Below, piece by piece: positions 1 through 8,529 of a DNA stretch of 64,000 nt (positions are counted from its first letter, which is position 1; the number at the start of each line of letters is the position of its first letter). Below the pieces are notes generated by a model, which saw nothing but the letters and a program-made list of their open reading frames with translations, was not told the origin of the DNA and did not search any database. The translations under genes and the position numbers were made by a program. This DNA is from Candidatus Colwellbacteria bacterium CG10_big_fil_rev_8_21_14_0_10_41_28 (GTDB taxonomy: Bacteria; Patescibacteriota; Minisyncoccia; UBA6257; Colwellbacteraceae): the NCBI GenBank assembly GCA_002773755.1, contig PFAG01000014.1, forward strand, positions 9,794 to 73,793, written 5' to 3'.

Positions 1-1
1 A

Positions 2-1108
2 ATAGAGGTATTAAATGAATCCGAAACCCCTCCTTTCGACATCCATTCAGATGGATTGGATATCAATGAAGCCCAAAGATTAAAGTATCGATACCTAGAT
101 CTCAGAAGGCCAAGATTACAAAGAAACATAAAGTTAAGGTCTGAGCTTATCCAAAAAGCTAGAGAGATTCTTTTTGAAATGGATTTTACTGAGATAGAGA
201 CTCCGCTATTGAGTAAGTCTACTCCAGAGGGTTCTCGAGATTTTATAGTGCCATCAAGACTATATCCAGGTAAATTCTTTGCTTTACCACAAAGCCCTCA
301 GCAATATAAGCAACTTTTAATGACAGCTGGTTTTGAAAGATATTTCCAGATTGCCAGAGCTATCAGAGACGAAGATTTAAGAGCAGATAGGGGGTTTGAG
401 CATACCCAAATAGATATGGAGTTGAGCTTTGTTGACAGGGATCAGTTTATGGCTATCGACGAAGAGCTTATGACCAGGGTTTTTGAGGGTCTTGGGTATA
501 AGATCAAAGAAAAGCCATTCCCTGTTGTTACATACGAAGAGGCTATGGAAAAGCACGGGGCAGATAAATTCGATCTTCGAGGAGATAAGGATAAAGAGGA
601 CGGTGTATTGGCCTTTGCATGGGTTGTGGATTTCCCATTCTTCGAAAAAGATGATGGTGGTGGTTGGACCTTTACACACAACCCTTTCTCAATGCCAAAA
701 GAAGAGTTTTTGGACGATTTCCTTAAAGGAAAGAATATTGAGAATATATTAACCACCCAATACGATCTTGTCTGCAATGGACTTGAGGTTGGTGGTGGAA
801 GTATTAGGGCTCATAAACCAGAGATCCTTGAGTCAACCTTCAAGATTATGGGTTATGACAAAGAGACAATAGACGAGCAATTTGGATACATGCTTGAGGC
901 TTTCAAATATGGAGCGCCTCCACATGGAGGAACGGCTCACGGAGTTGAGCGTCTTCTAATGGCAGCAACTGGAGAAGAGTACTTGAGAGAAGTGCAGGCT
1001 TTTCCACAGTCTGGCACTGGTCAAACATCCGTAATGAATGCACCATCAGAAATTAGCAAGAAACAGTTGGAAGAATTGGGAATAGAAATTAAAAAGAAAA
1101 AGAAATAA
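2..1108 (+). CDS. aspS: Aspartate-tRNA ligase, 3' part (no GAD domain)
   Basis: Class II aminoacyl-tRNA synthetase that charges tRNA(Asp) in the cytoplasm. The frame is open to the left edge, so 368 codons remain and most of the N-terminal anticodon-binding OB fold is outside the window; the TTG at 56 is an internal codon. Visible signatures are RYLDLRRP, the motif 2 block [19 protein letters not shown] and the motif 3 stretch HGVERLLM. Bacterial AspRS normally has a GAD insertion of about 140 residues between HGADKFDLR and WVVDFPFFE; here only about 10 residues separate them, as in archaeal/eukaryotic enzymes. The gene is followed 2 nt later by ndk, probably co-transcribed. Confidence 0.97.
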   Translation: MEVLNESETPPFDIHSDGLDINEAQRLKYRYLDLRRPRLQRNIKLRSELIQKAREILFEMDFTEIETPLLSKSTPEGSRDFIVPSRLYPGKFFALPQSPQQYKQLLMTAGFERYFQIARAIRDEDLRADRGFEHTQIDMELSFVDRDQFMAIDEELMTRVFEGLGYKIKEKPFPVVTYEEAMEKHGADKFDLRGDKDKEDGVLAFAWVVDFPFFEKDDGGGWTFTHNPFSMPKEEFLDDFLKGKNIENILTTQYDLVCNGLEVGGGSIRAHKPEILESTFKIMGYDKETIDEQFGYMLEAFKYGAPPHGGTAHGVERLLMAATGEEYLREVQAFPQSGTGQTSVMNAPSEISKKQLEELGIEIKKKKK

Positions 1109-1110
1109 AC

Positions 1111-1713
1111 ATGGCAGATAAAAAAGAAAGAACACTGGTTGTTATAAAACCAGACGGAGTACAGAGAAGCTTAATAGGGGAGATTGTAAAGCGTTTTGAA
1201 AGAACCGGTCTTAAATTAGTTGGAGTTAAGATGTTTGTTCCAAAGGAAGATTTTGTTGAGGCTCATTATACCCTAGACCCAAACTGGAAAATGAATAATG
1301 GCACCAAGGTTATCCAAGCCGCTAAAGATAAGGGAATTAAACCAAGAACAGAAGATCCAATTGAACAGGCTGATTTTGTATTGGGAACACTCAAGAAGTA
1401 TTTAACTTCCGGTCCAGTCATAGCAATGGTCTGGGAAGGACTTCACGCAGTCAAGATTGTCAGGAAGATTGTTGGCGGCACAGAACCACTAACATCTGAT
1501 GTCGGAACAATCAGAGGAGACTTTGTTCTTGATTCATACCAGAAAGGAGATGAAGACAATAGGTCTGTTAGAAATTTGATCCACGCCTCTGGCTCAACTG
1601 AAGAAGCAGATATGGAAATAAAACACTGGTTTGAAGATTTTGAGCTCGTGAACTACAGATTAGTCCAAGAGGCAATCCTCTACGATGTAAATCTAGATGG
1701 AATTTTGGAGTAG
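1111..1713 (+). CDS. ndk: Nucleoside diphosphate kinase with central insertion
   Basis: Transfers the gamma phosphate between NTPs and NDPs through a phosphohistidine. The N-terminal ERTLVVIKPDGV strand and the catalytic loop NLIHASGS (His158) are intact, as is GTIRGDF. At 200 residues it is about 55 longer than the usual 140-150 residue enzyme; the extra sequence lies roughly between residues 55 and 95 (HYTLDPNWK to VLGTLKKY), in the helical hairpin region. It starts 2 nt after aspS with no Shine-Dalgarno site. Confidence 0.95.
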   Translation: MADKKERTLVVIKPDGVQRSLIGEIVKRFERTGLKLVGVKMFVPKEDFVEAHYTLDPNWKMNNGTKVIQAAKDKGIKPRTEDPIEQADFVLGTLKKYLTSGPVIAMVWEGLHAVKIVRKIVGGTEPLTSDVGTIRGDFVLDSYQKGDEDNRSVRNLIHASGSTEEADMEIKHWFEDFELVNYRLVQEAILYDVNLDGILE

Positions 1714-1964
1714 TTTCCACAATCTATTGATAGAATAAATAAACTACTATAGATATAAAAATATGGATTTAAGAATAAATGGTCTGTTTAATTTTGTGCT
1801 CTTTACCCATCTCTTTACTAGGAGGTTAGTTTTTATCAATAGGCAAATCTAAGAAGATAAATCCAAACTAAAGCCGACCTCCGTTCAAAGAAGAGGCCAG
1901 TTTTAGTTTGGGGAAATGTCTTCCTCAAGGCAGTACATATACAACCGATAGGGAGGTGAATAAC
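1714..1964 (+). promoter_or_regulatory. Leader of the SD-led small-gene pair, with long hairpin
   Basis: A 251-bp gap. A possible promoter is TTGATA followed by TATAGA/TAGATA near 1748-1755. It sits just upstream of a possible 29-codon leader ORF (1763-1852, ATG to TAA) with the spacing seen at leaderless starts. A large imperfect hairpin spans 1863-1911: CCAAACTAAA (1863-1872) pairs with TTTAGTTTGG (1902-1911), and GACCTC with GAGGCC continues the stem with two mismatches. GGAGGT at 1821-1826 is complementary to ACCTCC at 1877-1882 inside that stem, so two folds could compete. This looks like a regulatory leader; the ligand or trigger is unknown. Confidence 0.45.
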
Positions 1965-2213
1965 TTGGCGGTCAGAGTCAAAATTAAAAAAGATGGTGTA
2001 ATGGTTCCCTGTCCAGTAAACGGACAGAAGATGATTCCCTTCGATAAGAGATGGTCTTCTGGACCAGTCACCATGATCATTATTCAGGGGAAGAAGGGCC
2101 GTCTTACGCTCCGAGTGGAACACACCAACACAGGCACCCTTATGTGTTCTGAAAAAGTACAGATCAACGAAACATACATAATCGGTCTCTGGGCCATCAA
2201 TAAGAGCAGTTAG
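1965..2213 (+). CDS. Small SD-led protein of unknown function (82 aa)
   Basis: I do not recognise this protein. The chosen start is TTG at 1965, preceded by GGGAGGTG at 1951-1958, a strong Shine-Dalgarno site with normal spacing; the in-frame ATG at 1908 lies inside the leader hairpin. The product begins AVRVKIKKDG, is rich in beta-branched residues with two cysteines, and has no signal peptide or membrane segment, suggesting a small cytoplasmic beta-rich domain. It forms a pair with the gene at 2224, 10 nt downstream, which also has a strong SD. The strong SD and richer G+C differ from the surrounding ribosomal-type genes. Confidence 0.7.
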   Translation: MAVRVKIKKDGVMVPCPVNGQKMIPFDKRWSSGPVTMIIIQGKKGRLTLRVEHTNTGTLMCSEKVQINETYIIGLWAINKSS

Positions 2214-2223
2214 GAGGGGCAAC

Positions 2224-2493
2224 ATGAGTATCGATGAAAGGAGTAGTCGAGAGCAGCAACGGTTGTTTCTGCTCGCAACCCACTACCAAAATAGGTATGG
2301 ATCAGCAGAAATCGCAAAGGCAATCAGAGCCGAACCGGGTAGCGAAGAATTCACCCATTTCATGCAGCAAGAATTGGGAGTTATCGCCCCAAGAGTGACG
2401 AAGGCGGATACTCTCGAGGTTCAGAGACAACTTCGCGAGTGGAATAATTTTGGTCAGAGATCATTTGAGAAAAAAGAAAAAGAAAGGGAGTGA
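2224..2493 (+). CDS. Small SD-led protein of unknown function (89 aa)
   Basis: Unrecognised. The ATG is preceded by TTAGGAGGGGCAAC, an excellent Shine-Dalgarno site. The product is hydrophilic and predicted helical, with a charged C-terminus (EKKEKERE), no cysteine and no membrane segment. It is the second gene of a two-gene unit with the ORF at 1965, closed by an intrinsic terminator at 2505-2533. Codon use includes CGA, CGG and CGC, which are uncommon in the neighbouring core genes. Confidence 0.7.
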   Translation: MSIDERSSREQQRLFLLATHYQNRYGSAEIAKAIRAEPGSEEFTHFMQQELGVIAPRVTKADTLEVQRQLREWNNFGQRSFEKKEKERE

Positions 2494-2504
2494 TATCGCT
2501 CAAC

Positions 2505-2533
2505 AAGGGGCATCAAGATCTGGTGCCCCTTTT
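2505..2533 (+). terminator. Intrinsic terminator after the SD-led pair
   Basis: AAGGGGCA (2505-2512) pairs with TGCCCCTT (2524-2531), followed by T residues. It closes the unit at 1965-2493 and lies directly upstream of the promoter of the RNA gene at 2557. Confidence 0.8.
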
Positions 2534-2540
2534 ACATTTT

Positions 2541-2556
2541 CTGGTATAATAAAAAT
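2541..2556 (+). promoter_or_regulatory. Extended -10 promoter of structured RNA
   Basis: TGGTATAAT at 2542-2550 is a perfect extended -10 element (TGnTATAAT). Seven nt beyond the hexamer is G2557, exactly the first base of the RNA's closing stem. No convincing -35 is needed or seen. Confidence 0.75.
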
Positions 2557-2707
2557 GTTCCGCTCTTGGTACCGGATCAAATACTTTTTACGGGGATTTC
2601 TATATCATTTGGTCCCTTGGGATTAAATTGCGATCTCCCACCTGGTTATCGCCGGGTTGCTAATGCGCGGAACATAAGAGAACCGCCCTTCGGGGCGGTT
2701 TTCTTAT
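2557..2707 (+). ncRNA. Unidentified structured RNA with own promoter and terminator
   Basis: A free-standing RNA gene of about 115 nt plus terminator. The ends close perfectly: GTTCCGC (from 2557) with GCGGAAC (2667-2673). Inside, CCGGAT can pair with ATCGCCGG across an asymmetric bubble, and TTTGGTCCC folds on GGGATTAAA into a hairpin. AACCGCCC-TTCG-GGGCGGTT (2681-2700) is the terminator; flanking ATAAGA/TCTTAT lengthens the stem, so it can also stop rpmB transcription from the other strand. A closing stem with a large internal bubble recalls 6S RNA, but the body is short for 6S and I see no SRP-RNA GGAA-loop core and no tmRNA reading frame. Family unknown. Confidence 0.65.
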
Positions 2708-2730
2708 GTTTCTAATCCTACTTAACCTAT

Positions 2731-2922
2731 CTAATTAACAGCCTTTTTGGCTAAAGTCTTAATACACTGTGTGCAGGCAACAATCTTCTTGCCCTCTAGG
2801 TCAGTGGTCTTTTGTAGGTTTGGATATTTTCTTACTTGTGGGGTTGGGTTGTAGTTGCCTCTCAACTTATGCCTCTTTCCAGCCATCTTTGATCCCTTGC
2901 CACAAATTGAACATTGCTTCAT
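2731..2922 (-). CDS. rpmB: 50S ribosomal protein L28, zinc type
   Basis: Large-subunit protein L28 (63 aa). The start chosen is the ATG at 2922 giving MKQCSICGKGS; an upstream in-frame extension has no family match. Two CxxC pairs (CSIC near the N-terminus, CTQC near the C-terminus) form the zinc-binding type. The gene stands alone on the minus strand, diverging from the M50 protease with only 11 bp between start codons, across a near-palindrome TATCCACATATGGATA. It is terminated by the bidirectional hairpin at 2681-2700. Confidence 0.93.
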   Translation of the reverse strand: MKQCSICGKGSKMAGKRHKLRGNYNPTPQVRKYPNLQKTTDLEGKKIVACTQCIKTLAKKAVN

Positions 2923-2933
2923 AGTATCCACAT

Positions 2934-3584
2934 ATGGATAGCATAGTGATTGCAATATTTCAACTAGTGGTTTTGTTATTTTCGGTGATAGTTCACGAAG
3001 TTTCTCATGGGTTAGCCGCTCTAAAGTTGGGAGATGATACGGCCAAGAGATTAGGGAGATTAACCCTTAATCCAATTCCTCATTTAGATCCATTCGGCTC
3101 TTTGATACTTCCAGCTCTACTCTTCTTAACCAGTTCTCCGTTTATGATCGGTTGGGCAAAACCAGTTCCATACAATCCGGGTAGGCTATATAAAGATTTT
3201 AAATATGGTCCGCTTAAGGTTGCCCTAGCTGGACCTGCTTCGAATCTTATCCTGGCTATCATCTTTGCTATCCCAGCGAGATTACTGGTTGGGGTTTTGG
3301 ATCCAGTCCTAATTGGATTTATGGGAATAGTTGTATTTATCAACGTTCTACTGGCTCTATTTAACCTAGTCCCAATCCCACCTCTAGACGGGTCAAATAT
3401 ATTGACCATTCTTTTACCAGAGAAATACTCGAATATGATTCAAAGTGTTGGTATCTGGGGAATATTTATAGTTATATTCCTCCTATCTATGTTCTCACGC
3501 GTGCTTTTCTCAGGAGTTCTTAACCTTTCGGCCATAATGGCGGGGGAGGATGTCATCATTCAAGCATTTAGAATCCTCAGTTAG
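2934..3584 (+). CDS. Site-2 protease family (M50B) membrane metalloprotease
   Basis: Intramembrane zinc protease of the compact PDZ-less M50B type, 216 aa with about five or six membrane segments. HEVSH at residues 21-25 is the HExxH zinc motif, and LVPIPPLDGSN near residue 150 supplies the third ligand (NxxPxxxLDG class). The substrate is unknown. The ATG is 8 nt downstream of CATAGT, a weak -10, fitting the leaderless pattern of this genome. It is separate from the longer RseP-type protease at 24069. Confidence 0.9.
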   Translation: MDSIVIAIFQLVVLLFSVIVHEVSHGLAALKLGDDTAKRLGRLTLNPIPHLDPFGSLILPALLFLTSSPFMIGWAKPVPYNPGRLYKDFKYGPLKVALAGPASNLILAIIFAIPARLLVGVLDPVLIGFMGIVVFINVLLALFNLVPIPPLDGSNILTILLPEKYSNMIQSVGIWGIFIVIFLLSMFSRVLFSGVLNLSAIMAGEDVIIQAFRILS

Positions 3585-3585
3585 A

Positions 3586-3670
3586 TTGACACAAATAAAG
3601 CTTGTTTGTTATATTTAGCCTCGCTAACGTTAAGTCCCGCCTATAAAAAGCGGGGGTTAGCTATGTTTAT
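3586..3670 (+). promoter_or_regulatory. str operon promoter and hairpin leader
   Basis: TTGACA (3586-3591), an 18-bp spacer and TATATT (3610-3615) form a strong sigma-70-type promoter just after the M50 stop codon. The predicted +1 is about 3622. The leader folds from its first bases: GCTAAC (3623-3628) with GTTAGC (3656-3661) encloses CCCGC (3636-3640) with GCGGG (3650-3654). There is no U-tract, so this looks more like a stability or protein-binding hairpin (autoregulation is common for str operons) than an attenuator. Confidence 0.7.
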
Positions 3671-4090
3671 ATGCCAACAATTAATCAACTAATTAAAAAG
3701 GGTAGAGATAAGGCTACTAAGAAGAATAAAACTCCTGGCCTTTCTTTGGGTTTCAATACAAATAAGAATAGACCCATGACATACAACTCTCCATTTAAGA
3801 GAGGAGTTTGTCTTAAGGTTTTTACAACCACACCTAAGAAACCTAACTCAGCCCTTCGAAAGGTAGCCAGAGTTAGGCTAACAAACGGACAGGAGGTAAC
3901 TGCATATATCCCAGGAGAGGGGCACAACCTACAGGAGCACTCTGTAATTATGCTAAGGGGAGGAAGGGTAAAAGACCTTCCGGGTGTTAGATACACCATT
4001 GTAAGAGGTGTTCTTGACTCGTCGGGTGTTGAGGGCAGGAAACAGAAGAGATCGAGATATGGTGTTAAGAAGCCTAAAGGAGATAAATAA
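3671..4090 (+). CDS. rpsL: 30S ribosomal protein S12
   Basis: Decoding-centre protein S12, 139 aa. The loop [14 protein letters not shown] and [11 protein letters not shown] are intact, including the lysine positions tied to streptomycin resistance. Between the N-terminal helix and KRGVCLKV there is an insertion of roughly 15 residues (around [16 protein letters not shown]) compared with the E. coli protein; similar insertions occur in other candidate-phyla sequences as far as I recall. First gene of the str cluster; its stop overlaps the rpsG start by one base. Confidence 0.97.
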   Translation: MPTINQLIKKGRDKATKKNKTPGLSLGFNTNKNRPMTYNSPFKRGVCLKVFTTTPKKPNSALRKVARVRLTNGQEVTAYIPGEGHNLQEHSVIMLRGGRVKDLPGVRYTIVRGVLDSSGVEGRKQKRSRYGVKKPKGDK

Positions 4091-4557
4091 TGAGAAAGAA
4101 TAGAAATTATAAAAGAGATCATAAACCTGATGCTAAGTATGGAAGTGTAACCGCTGCCAGATTTATCAACTACATCATGAAAGATGGGAAGAAAACTATA
4201 GCCGAAAAAGTCTTCTATGATGCCCTTGATGAGATAACCAAGAGAACCAAGCAAGATGGAATGGAAGTCTTTGAAAAGGCTTTAGAAAACGTAACTCCAA
4301 AACAGGAAGTTTTCTCAAAGAGAGTTGGTGGTGCAAACTACCAAATTCCAAGAGATGTTCGCCCTGAGCGTCAATTCATATTGGCTAGTCGGTGGATATT
4401 AACAGCCGCTAGAAGCAAGAAGGGCAAAGCTCTTGCACAAATCTTGGCTGACGAACTTCTTGCCGCATACAACAATGAGGGAGATGCAATCAAGAAGAAA
4501 CAGGATGTTCATAGAATGGCCGAAGCCAACAGAGCTTTCGCTCACTTTGCAAGATAG
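4090..4557 (+). CDS. rpsG: 30S ribosomal protein S7
   Basis: S7 binds the 3' major domain of 16S rRNA and nucleates assembly of the head of the small subunit. At 155 aa it is full length; the signature [16 protein letters not shown] is clear. The ATG overlaps the rpsL stop (TAATG). EF-G follows 5 nt downstream. Confidence 0.97.
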   Translation: MRKNRNYKRDHKPDAKYGSVTAARFINYIMKDGKKTIAEKVFYDALDEITKRTKQDGMEVFEKALENVTPKQEVFSKRVGGANYQIPRDVRPERQFILASRWILTAARSKKGKALAQILADELLAAYNNEGDAIKKKQDVHRMAEANRAFAHFAR

Positions 4558-4562
4558 AACAC

Positions 4563-6656
4563 ATGGAAAGAAAATATCCTCTAGAAAAAGTTAGAAATAT
4601 TGGAATTATTGCTCACATCGATGCGGGCAAGACAACCGTTACAGAACGCGTCCTTTTTTACACCGGTATCTCACACAAAATAGGTGAGGTTCACGAAGGA
4701 GCTGCGGTCATGGACTGGATGGAGCAAGAGAGAGAGCGTGGTATAACCATAACCTCTGCGGCAACCACAACTTTTTGGGTTCCAACCTATGAAGATGGAA
4801 ATAAGGAGAAAGAGCACAGAATTAACATAATCGACACGCCTGGGCACATCGACTTCACAGTAGAAGTTAAAAGATCTCTAAGAGTCCTAGACGGCGCTGT
4901 GGTGGTCTTTGATGGTGTTGCGGGGGTAGAACCTCAATCAGAGACAAACTGGCACTACGCAGACGAATATAAGGTTCCTAGAATATGTTTCATTAACAAA
5001 CTGGATAGAACAGGAGCAAGCTTTGAAAAAAGCCTTCAATCAATTAAAGATCGGCTAACAAGCAAAGCATATGCAATTCAGCTTCCAATAGGTCTCGAGG
5101 CAGACTTTGAGGGTGTAATTAATCTTCTTGAAAGAAGAGCCTATAAATTTGCTGGAGATATGGGTGAATTTCTTGAGCCAATGGAAATCCCCGAAGGCAT
5201 GAAGGAGGAGGTTGAGAAGAGAAGAGCAGAGCTAGTTGAAGCAATAGCTGAAACAGATGATGCTTTGACTGAAAAGTTTCTTGAGGGTAAGGATATGGAG
5301 TTAGCTGAAATTAAGGAAGCTCTTAGGAAAGCAGTGCTCAATGTCTCAATCGTTCCCGTATACTGTGGATCAGCTCTTAAAAACAAGGGCGTTCAACTGG
5401 TGCTAGATGCAGTTGTTGAATACCTTCCTTCACCACTCGATATTCCTCCAGCGCCTGGGATTGATCCAAAGACAGAGGAGCCAATAACAAGAGGACCAAA
5501 TGATGAACAGTTCGCCGCTTTAGCTTTTAAGGTAGCAAGCGATCCATACGTTGGAACCCTTACATACTTTAGGGTCTATTCCGGAAGTCTTGAAAAAGGA
5601 AGTTATATATACAACGCAACCAAGGAAACCCAAGAAAGAGTTGGAAGAATCCTTAGAATGCACGCAAATCACCGCGAGGAGGTTGATAAGATATTCGCTG
5701 GTGAAATTGGGGCTCTAGTTGGTCTTAAGGACACAACCACGGGAGATTCTCTAACTGACCCAGATAGCCCTGTAATTCTTGAGAAGATGACCTTCCCAGA
5801 ACCAGTTATTGAGCAGAAGATCACTCCAGCTACCAAGGCAGATCAAGAAAAGATGGGTATTGCTCTCAGAAAGCTCTCTGAAGAAGATCCAACCTTTAAG
5901 GTTAGCTCAGATCAAGAAACAGGAGAAACTCTTGTTGCTGGAATGGGAGAGCTTCATCTTGAAGTTATTGTAGACAGACTAAAACGTGAATTTAATGTTG
6001 AGGCCACAGTTGGTAGGCCTAGAGTTTCATACAGAGAGACCATCACCAAAGCCGCTGAGGGAGAGGGAAAATATATCAGACAATCTGGTGGTCGTGGTCA
6101 ATATGGACATGCCAAGCTCAGGATTAACCCAAGAGAGCAGGGTGAAGGTTTTGAATTCGTTAACTCGATTAAGGGTGGATCTATTCCACAAGAATTTATC
6201 CCAGCCGTTGAGAAGGGTGTTAGAGAAGCTCTTAACAAGGGTGTAATAGCTGGATATCAGCTAGTTGATATTGGAGTTGAACTATACGATGGAAGTTTCC
6301 ATGAAGTTGACTCTGCGGAGGGAGCCTTTAAAATTGCCGGATCGATGGCAGTTCAAGAAGCAGTTAAGGCAGCAGACCCAATTGTACTTGAGCCAATCAT
6401 GAAGGTGCAGATTCTTACCCCTATGGAATTCTTTGGTGATGTAACCGGAGACGTATCGAGTAAGAGGGGAAGAATTGAATCTATGGAAGACAGAGATACT
6501 ATTAAGGTTGTAAATGCTATGATTCCATTATCAGAGATGTTCGGATACGCAACCAACTTACGTTCCATGACTCAAGGAAGAGGATCCTTCAGTATGGAAT
6601 TCGCTCACTATGAACCTTTACCTAAGAACCTTGTGCAAGAGATTGCAGAAGGCTAG
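4563..6656 (+). CDS. fusA: Translation elongation factor G
   Basis: GTPase that drives tRNA-mRNA translocation. It is full length (697 aa) with G1 [10 protein letters not shown]2 in [11 protein letters not shown]3 DTPGHIDF and G4 NKLD, then domains II-V. Domain IV holds [11 protein letters not shown] and domain V ends near [11 protein letters not shown]. Third gene of the str cluster; the start has no SD. Between its stop and tuf lies a new promoter. Confidence 0.98.
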   Translation: MERKYPLEKVRNIGIIAHIDAGKTTVTERVLFYTGISHKIGEVHEGAAVMDWMEQERERGITITSAATTTFWVPTYEDGNKEKEHRINIIDTPGHIDFTVEVKRSLRVLDGAVVVFDGVAGVEPQSETNWHYADEYKVPRICFINKLDRTGASFEKSLQSIKDRLTSKAYAIQLPIGLEADFEGVINLLERRAYKFAGDMGEFLEPMEIPEGMKEEVEKRRAELVEAIAETDDALTEKFLEGKDMELAEIKEALRKAVLNVSIVPVYCGSALKNKGVQLVLDAVVEYLPSPLDIPPAPGIDPKTEEPITRGPNDEQFAALAFKVASDPYVGTLTYFRVYSGSLEKGSYIYNATKETQERVGRILRMHANHREEVDKIFAGEIGALVGLKDTTTGDSLTDPDSPVILEKMTFPEPVIEQKITPATKADQEKMGIALRKLSEEDPTFKVSSDQETGETLVAGMGELHLEVIVDRLKREFNVEATVGRPRVSYRETITKAAEGEGKYIRQSGGRGQYGHAKLRINPREQGEGFEFVNSIKGGSIPQEFIPAVEKGVREALNKGVIAGYQLVDIGVELYDGSFHEVDSAEGAFKIAGSMAVQEAVKAADPIVLEPIMKVQILTPMEFFGDVTGDVSSKRGRIESMEDRDTIKVVNAMIPLSEMFGYATNLRSMTQGRGSFSMEFAHYEPLPKNLVQEIAEG

Positions 6657-6663
6657 GATAGGG

Positions 6664-6731
6664 TTGACCCAAGTTCAATGGGTCTATAGAATTTTGAAGG
6701 TCGAAAAAACAACATTCGTACGAATAAACAA
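6664..6731 (+). promoter_or_regulatory. tuf promoter and short leader
   Basis: TTGACC (6664-6669), a 17-bp spacer and TAGAAT (6687-6692) place +1 at about 6699. The roughly 33-nt leader has the palindrome ATTCGTACGAAT but no SD. This gives EF-Tu and S10 a supply independent of the upstream str genes. Confidence 0.65.
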
Positions 6732-7922
6732 ATGGCAGAAAAGTTTAATAGAGAAAAACCACACGTTAACGTTGGTACCATTGGTCATGTAGACCACGGT
6801 AAAACAACTTTGACTGCAGCCATCACACATGTCCTTGCAAAGAAAGGATTGGCCAAGGAGTCTCTCGTAGACGCAATCGACAAAGCTCCTGAAGAGAGAG
6901 CTAGAGGAATTACTATTGCTCTAGCACACATGGAGTATGAGTCAGAAAAGCGCCACTACGCACACATTGATGCTCCTGGTCACGCTGACTACATTAAAAA
7001 CATGATTACTGGTGCCGCCCAGATGGACGGTGCAATTCTTGTTGTATCAGCAGCGGATGGACCTATGCCACAGACAAGAGAACACATTATTCTCGCCCGT
7101 CAGATTGGAGTTCCATCAATAATCGTATTCCTTAACAAGACTGATCAGGTTGATGATCCTGAGCTTATTGATCTAGTTGAGGCAGAAGTCAGAGAGCTTC
7201 TAAGCAAATACGAATACCCGGGTGATGATGTCCCTGTAGTTAGAGGTTCAGCTCTTAAGGCTTTGGAATCAGAATCAATAGATAGTGAAGAGGCTAAGCC
7301 AATCTTAGATCTCATCAACTACATGGATGAATACATTCCAGAACCAGTCAGAGAGACTGATAAGCCATTCCTTATGCCCGTCGAAGACGTATTTACTATC
7401 GAGGGTAGGGGAACCGTTGTTACCGGTAGAATTGAAAGAGGTAGAGTTAAGGTCGGCGAGGAAATTGAGATCGTCGGAATTAAAGATACCCAGAAAACAA
7501 CTGTTACTGGTGTAGAAATGTTCAACAAACAGCTAGACGAAGGTATCGCAGGAGATAACGTCGGTGTTCTTCTACGTGGTCTTAAGAAAGAAGACGTAGA
7601 GCGCGGACAAGTTCTTGCAGCCTCCGGGTCTGTTACTCCTCACACCGAATTCGAGGCAGAAGTATATCTTCTATCCAAGGAGGAAGGTGGTAGGCACACT
7701 CCAGTATTTCCTGGATATAAGCCACAGTTCTACATCAGAACAACTGACGTAACAGGTGAAGTTACCTTGCCAGAAGGCACAGAGATGTCTATGCCAGGTG
7801 ACACCGTAAACTTTAGTGTAAAGCTAATCCAGCCGATTGCTCTTGAAGAGAAGCAGAGGTTTGCTATCCGTGAGGGTGGTAAGACTGTAGGAGCTGGTGT
7901 TGTAACTAAGGTAATCAAATAA
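6732..7922 (+). CDS. tuf: Translation elongation factor Tu
   Basis: Delivers aminoacyl-tRNA to the ribosome. 396 aa with G1 [10 protein letters not shown]4 NKTD and the usual three domains, ending GVVTKVIK. Two positions depart from the common bacterial sequence: switch I reads [12 protein letters not shown] where RGITINTSH is usual (the Asn after TI is Ala), and G3 reads DAPGHADY rather than DCPGHADY. Both are outside the direct GTP contacts. Followed 10 nt later by rpsJ. Confidence 0.98.
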   Translation: MAEKFNREKPHVNVGTIGHVDHGKTTLTAAITHVLAKKGLAKESLVDAIDKAPEERARGITIALAHMEYESEKRHYAHIDAPGHADYIKNMITGAAQMDGAILVVSAADGPMPQTREHIILARQIGVPSIIVFLNKTDQVDDPELIDLVEAEVRELLSKYEYPGDDVPVVRGSALKALESESIDSEEAKPILDLINYMDEYIPEPVRETDKPFLMPVEDVFTIEGRGTVVTGRIERGRVKVGEEIEIVGIKDTQKTTVTGVEMFNKQLDEGIAGDNVGVLLRGLKKEDVERGQVLAASGSVTPHTEFEAEVYLLSKEEGGRHTPVFPGYKPQFYIRTTDVTGEVTLPEGTEMSMPGDTVNFSVKLIQPIALEEKQRFAIREGGKTVGAGVVTKVIK

Positions 7923-7932
7923 CTTCAAAGCA

Positions 7933-8262
7933 ATGGCCAAAAACGATGAAAACCAGAACAAGTTGAGACTAAGAGTAAAATCTTACGATCATCGTTTGCT
8001 TGATAAGTCCTGCGCACAAATCATTGAGGTTCTTGAACGCCAGAATGTTAAGGCAGTGGGTCCAATCCCACTTCCAACAGGATTCAAACGATATACTGTT
8101 AATCGTTCAACCTTTGTTCACAAAGATGCACGAGAGCAGTTCGAACTTCGTGTTCATAAGCGTTTGATAGACATTCTTAAGCCATCACCAAAGATCATTG
8201 AATCTTTGAGTGACTTGAACCTCCCAGCAGGAGTAGAAGTTGAAATAAAAACAGCCGGCTAA
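7933..8262 (+). CDS. rpsJ: 30S ribosomal protein S10
   Basis: Small-subunit head protein and antitermination partner (NusE), 109 aa. The core KLRLRVKSYDHRLLDKS and LPTGFKRYTVNRSTFVHKD is typical. It is joined to tuf rather than to rplC: a strong terminator follows at 8282 and a new promoter precedes rplC, so S10 is separated from the S10 operon it normally heads. Confidence 0.97.
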   Translation: MAKNDENQNKLRLRVKSYDHRLLDKSCAQIIEVLERQNVKAVGPIPLPTGFKRYTVNRSTFVHKDAREQFELRVHKRLIDILKPSPKIIESLSDLNLPAGVEVEIKTAG

Positions 8263-8281
8263 CTCTGGTCGACTGTAGATG

Positions 8282-8320
8282 CACAAAGCCTCGCCTTTTA
8301 CGGCGGGGCTTTGTGTTTCT
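8282..8320 (+). terminator. Strong terminator after tuf-rpsJ
   Basis: CACAAAGCC (8282-8290) pairs with GGCTTTGTG (8307-8315), with an inner CGCC/GGCG extension, followed by TTTCT. It splits S10 from the L3-led cluster. Confidence 0.85.
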
Positions 8321-8529
8321 GCTCAACTTGAAGCCCAATTCTAGGGATGGGTAGAGCATCCTATAACTTCCAGTTTTGATGAATTGGAGATAGTCACAAT
8401 TAATTAGGGTTTATGTCAATAAAACAGAGTAGGGAAGTATTGGACAATACAATCGACCTATTGTAATATAAGCATCGCCTGTATTTAGGCGGTTTTACTT
8501 ATTAAGGCCAGGTAAATGGCCCGTTTAAT
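8321..8529 (+). promoter_or_regulatory. Promoter and structured leader of the L3-to-map cluster
   Basis: TTGGAC (8440-8445) and TGTAAT (8462-8467) form a likely promoter with +1 near 8474. The leader has CGCCT (8476-8480) pairing with AGGCG (8487-8491) followed by GTTTTAC, a weak attenuator-like element, then GGCCA (8506-8510) pairing with TGGCC (8517-8521) close to the rplC start. This fits a ribosomal-protein leader, but no known binding motif is recognised. The stretch 8321-8439 shows no gene. Confidence 0.5.

Noticed and set aside
1836..2225. Minus-strand 129-aa reading frame
   Set aside because: Antisense shadow of the SD-led gene at 1965 and its leader hairpin; no SD or leaderless promoter.
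2557..2707. SRP RNA or tmRNA
   Set aside because: No SRP GGAA-tetraloop core with its asymmetric loop, and no tRNA-like ends or tag reading frame.
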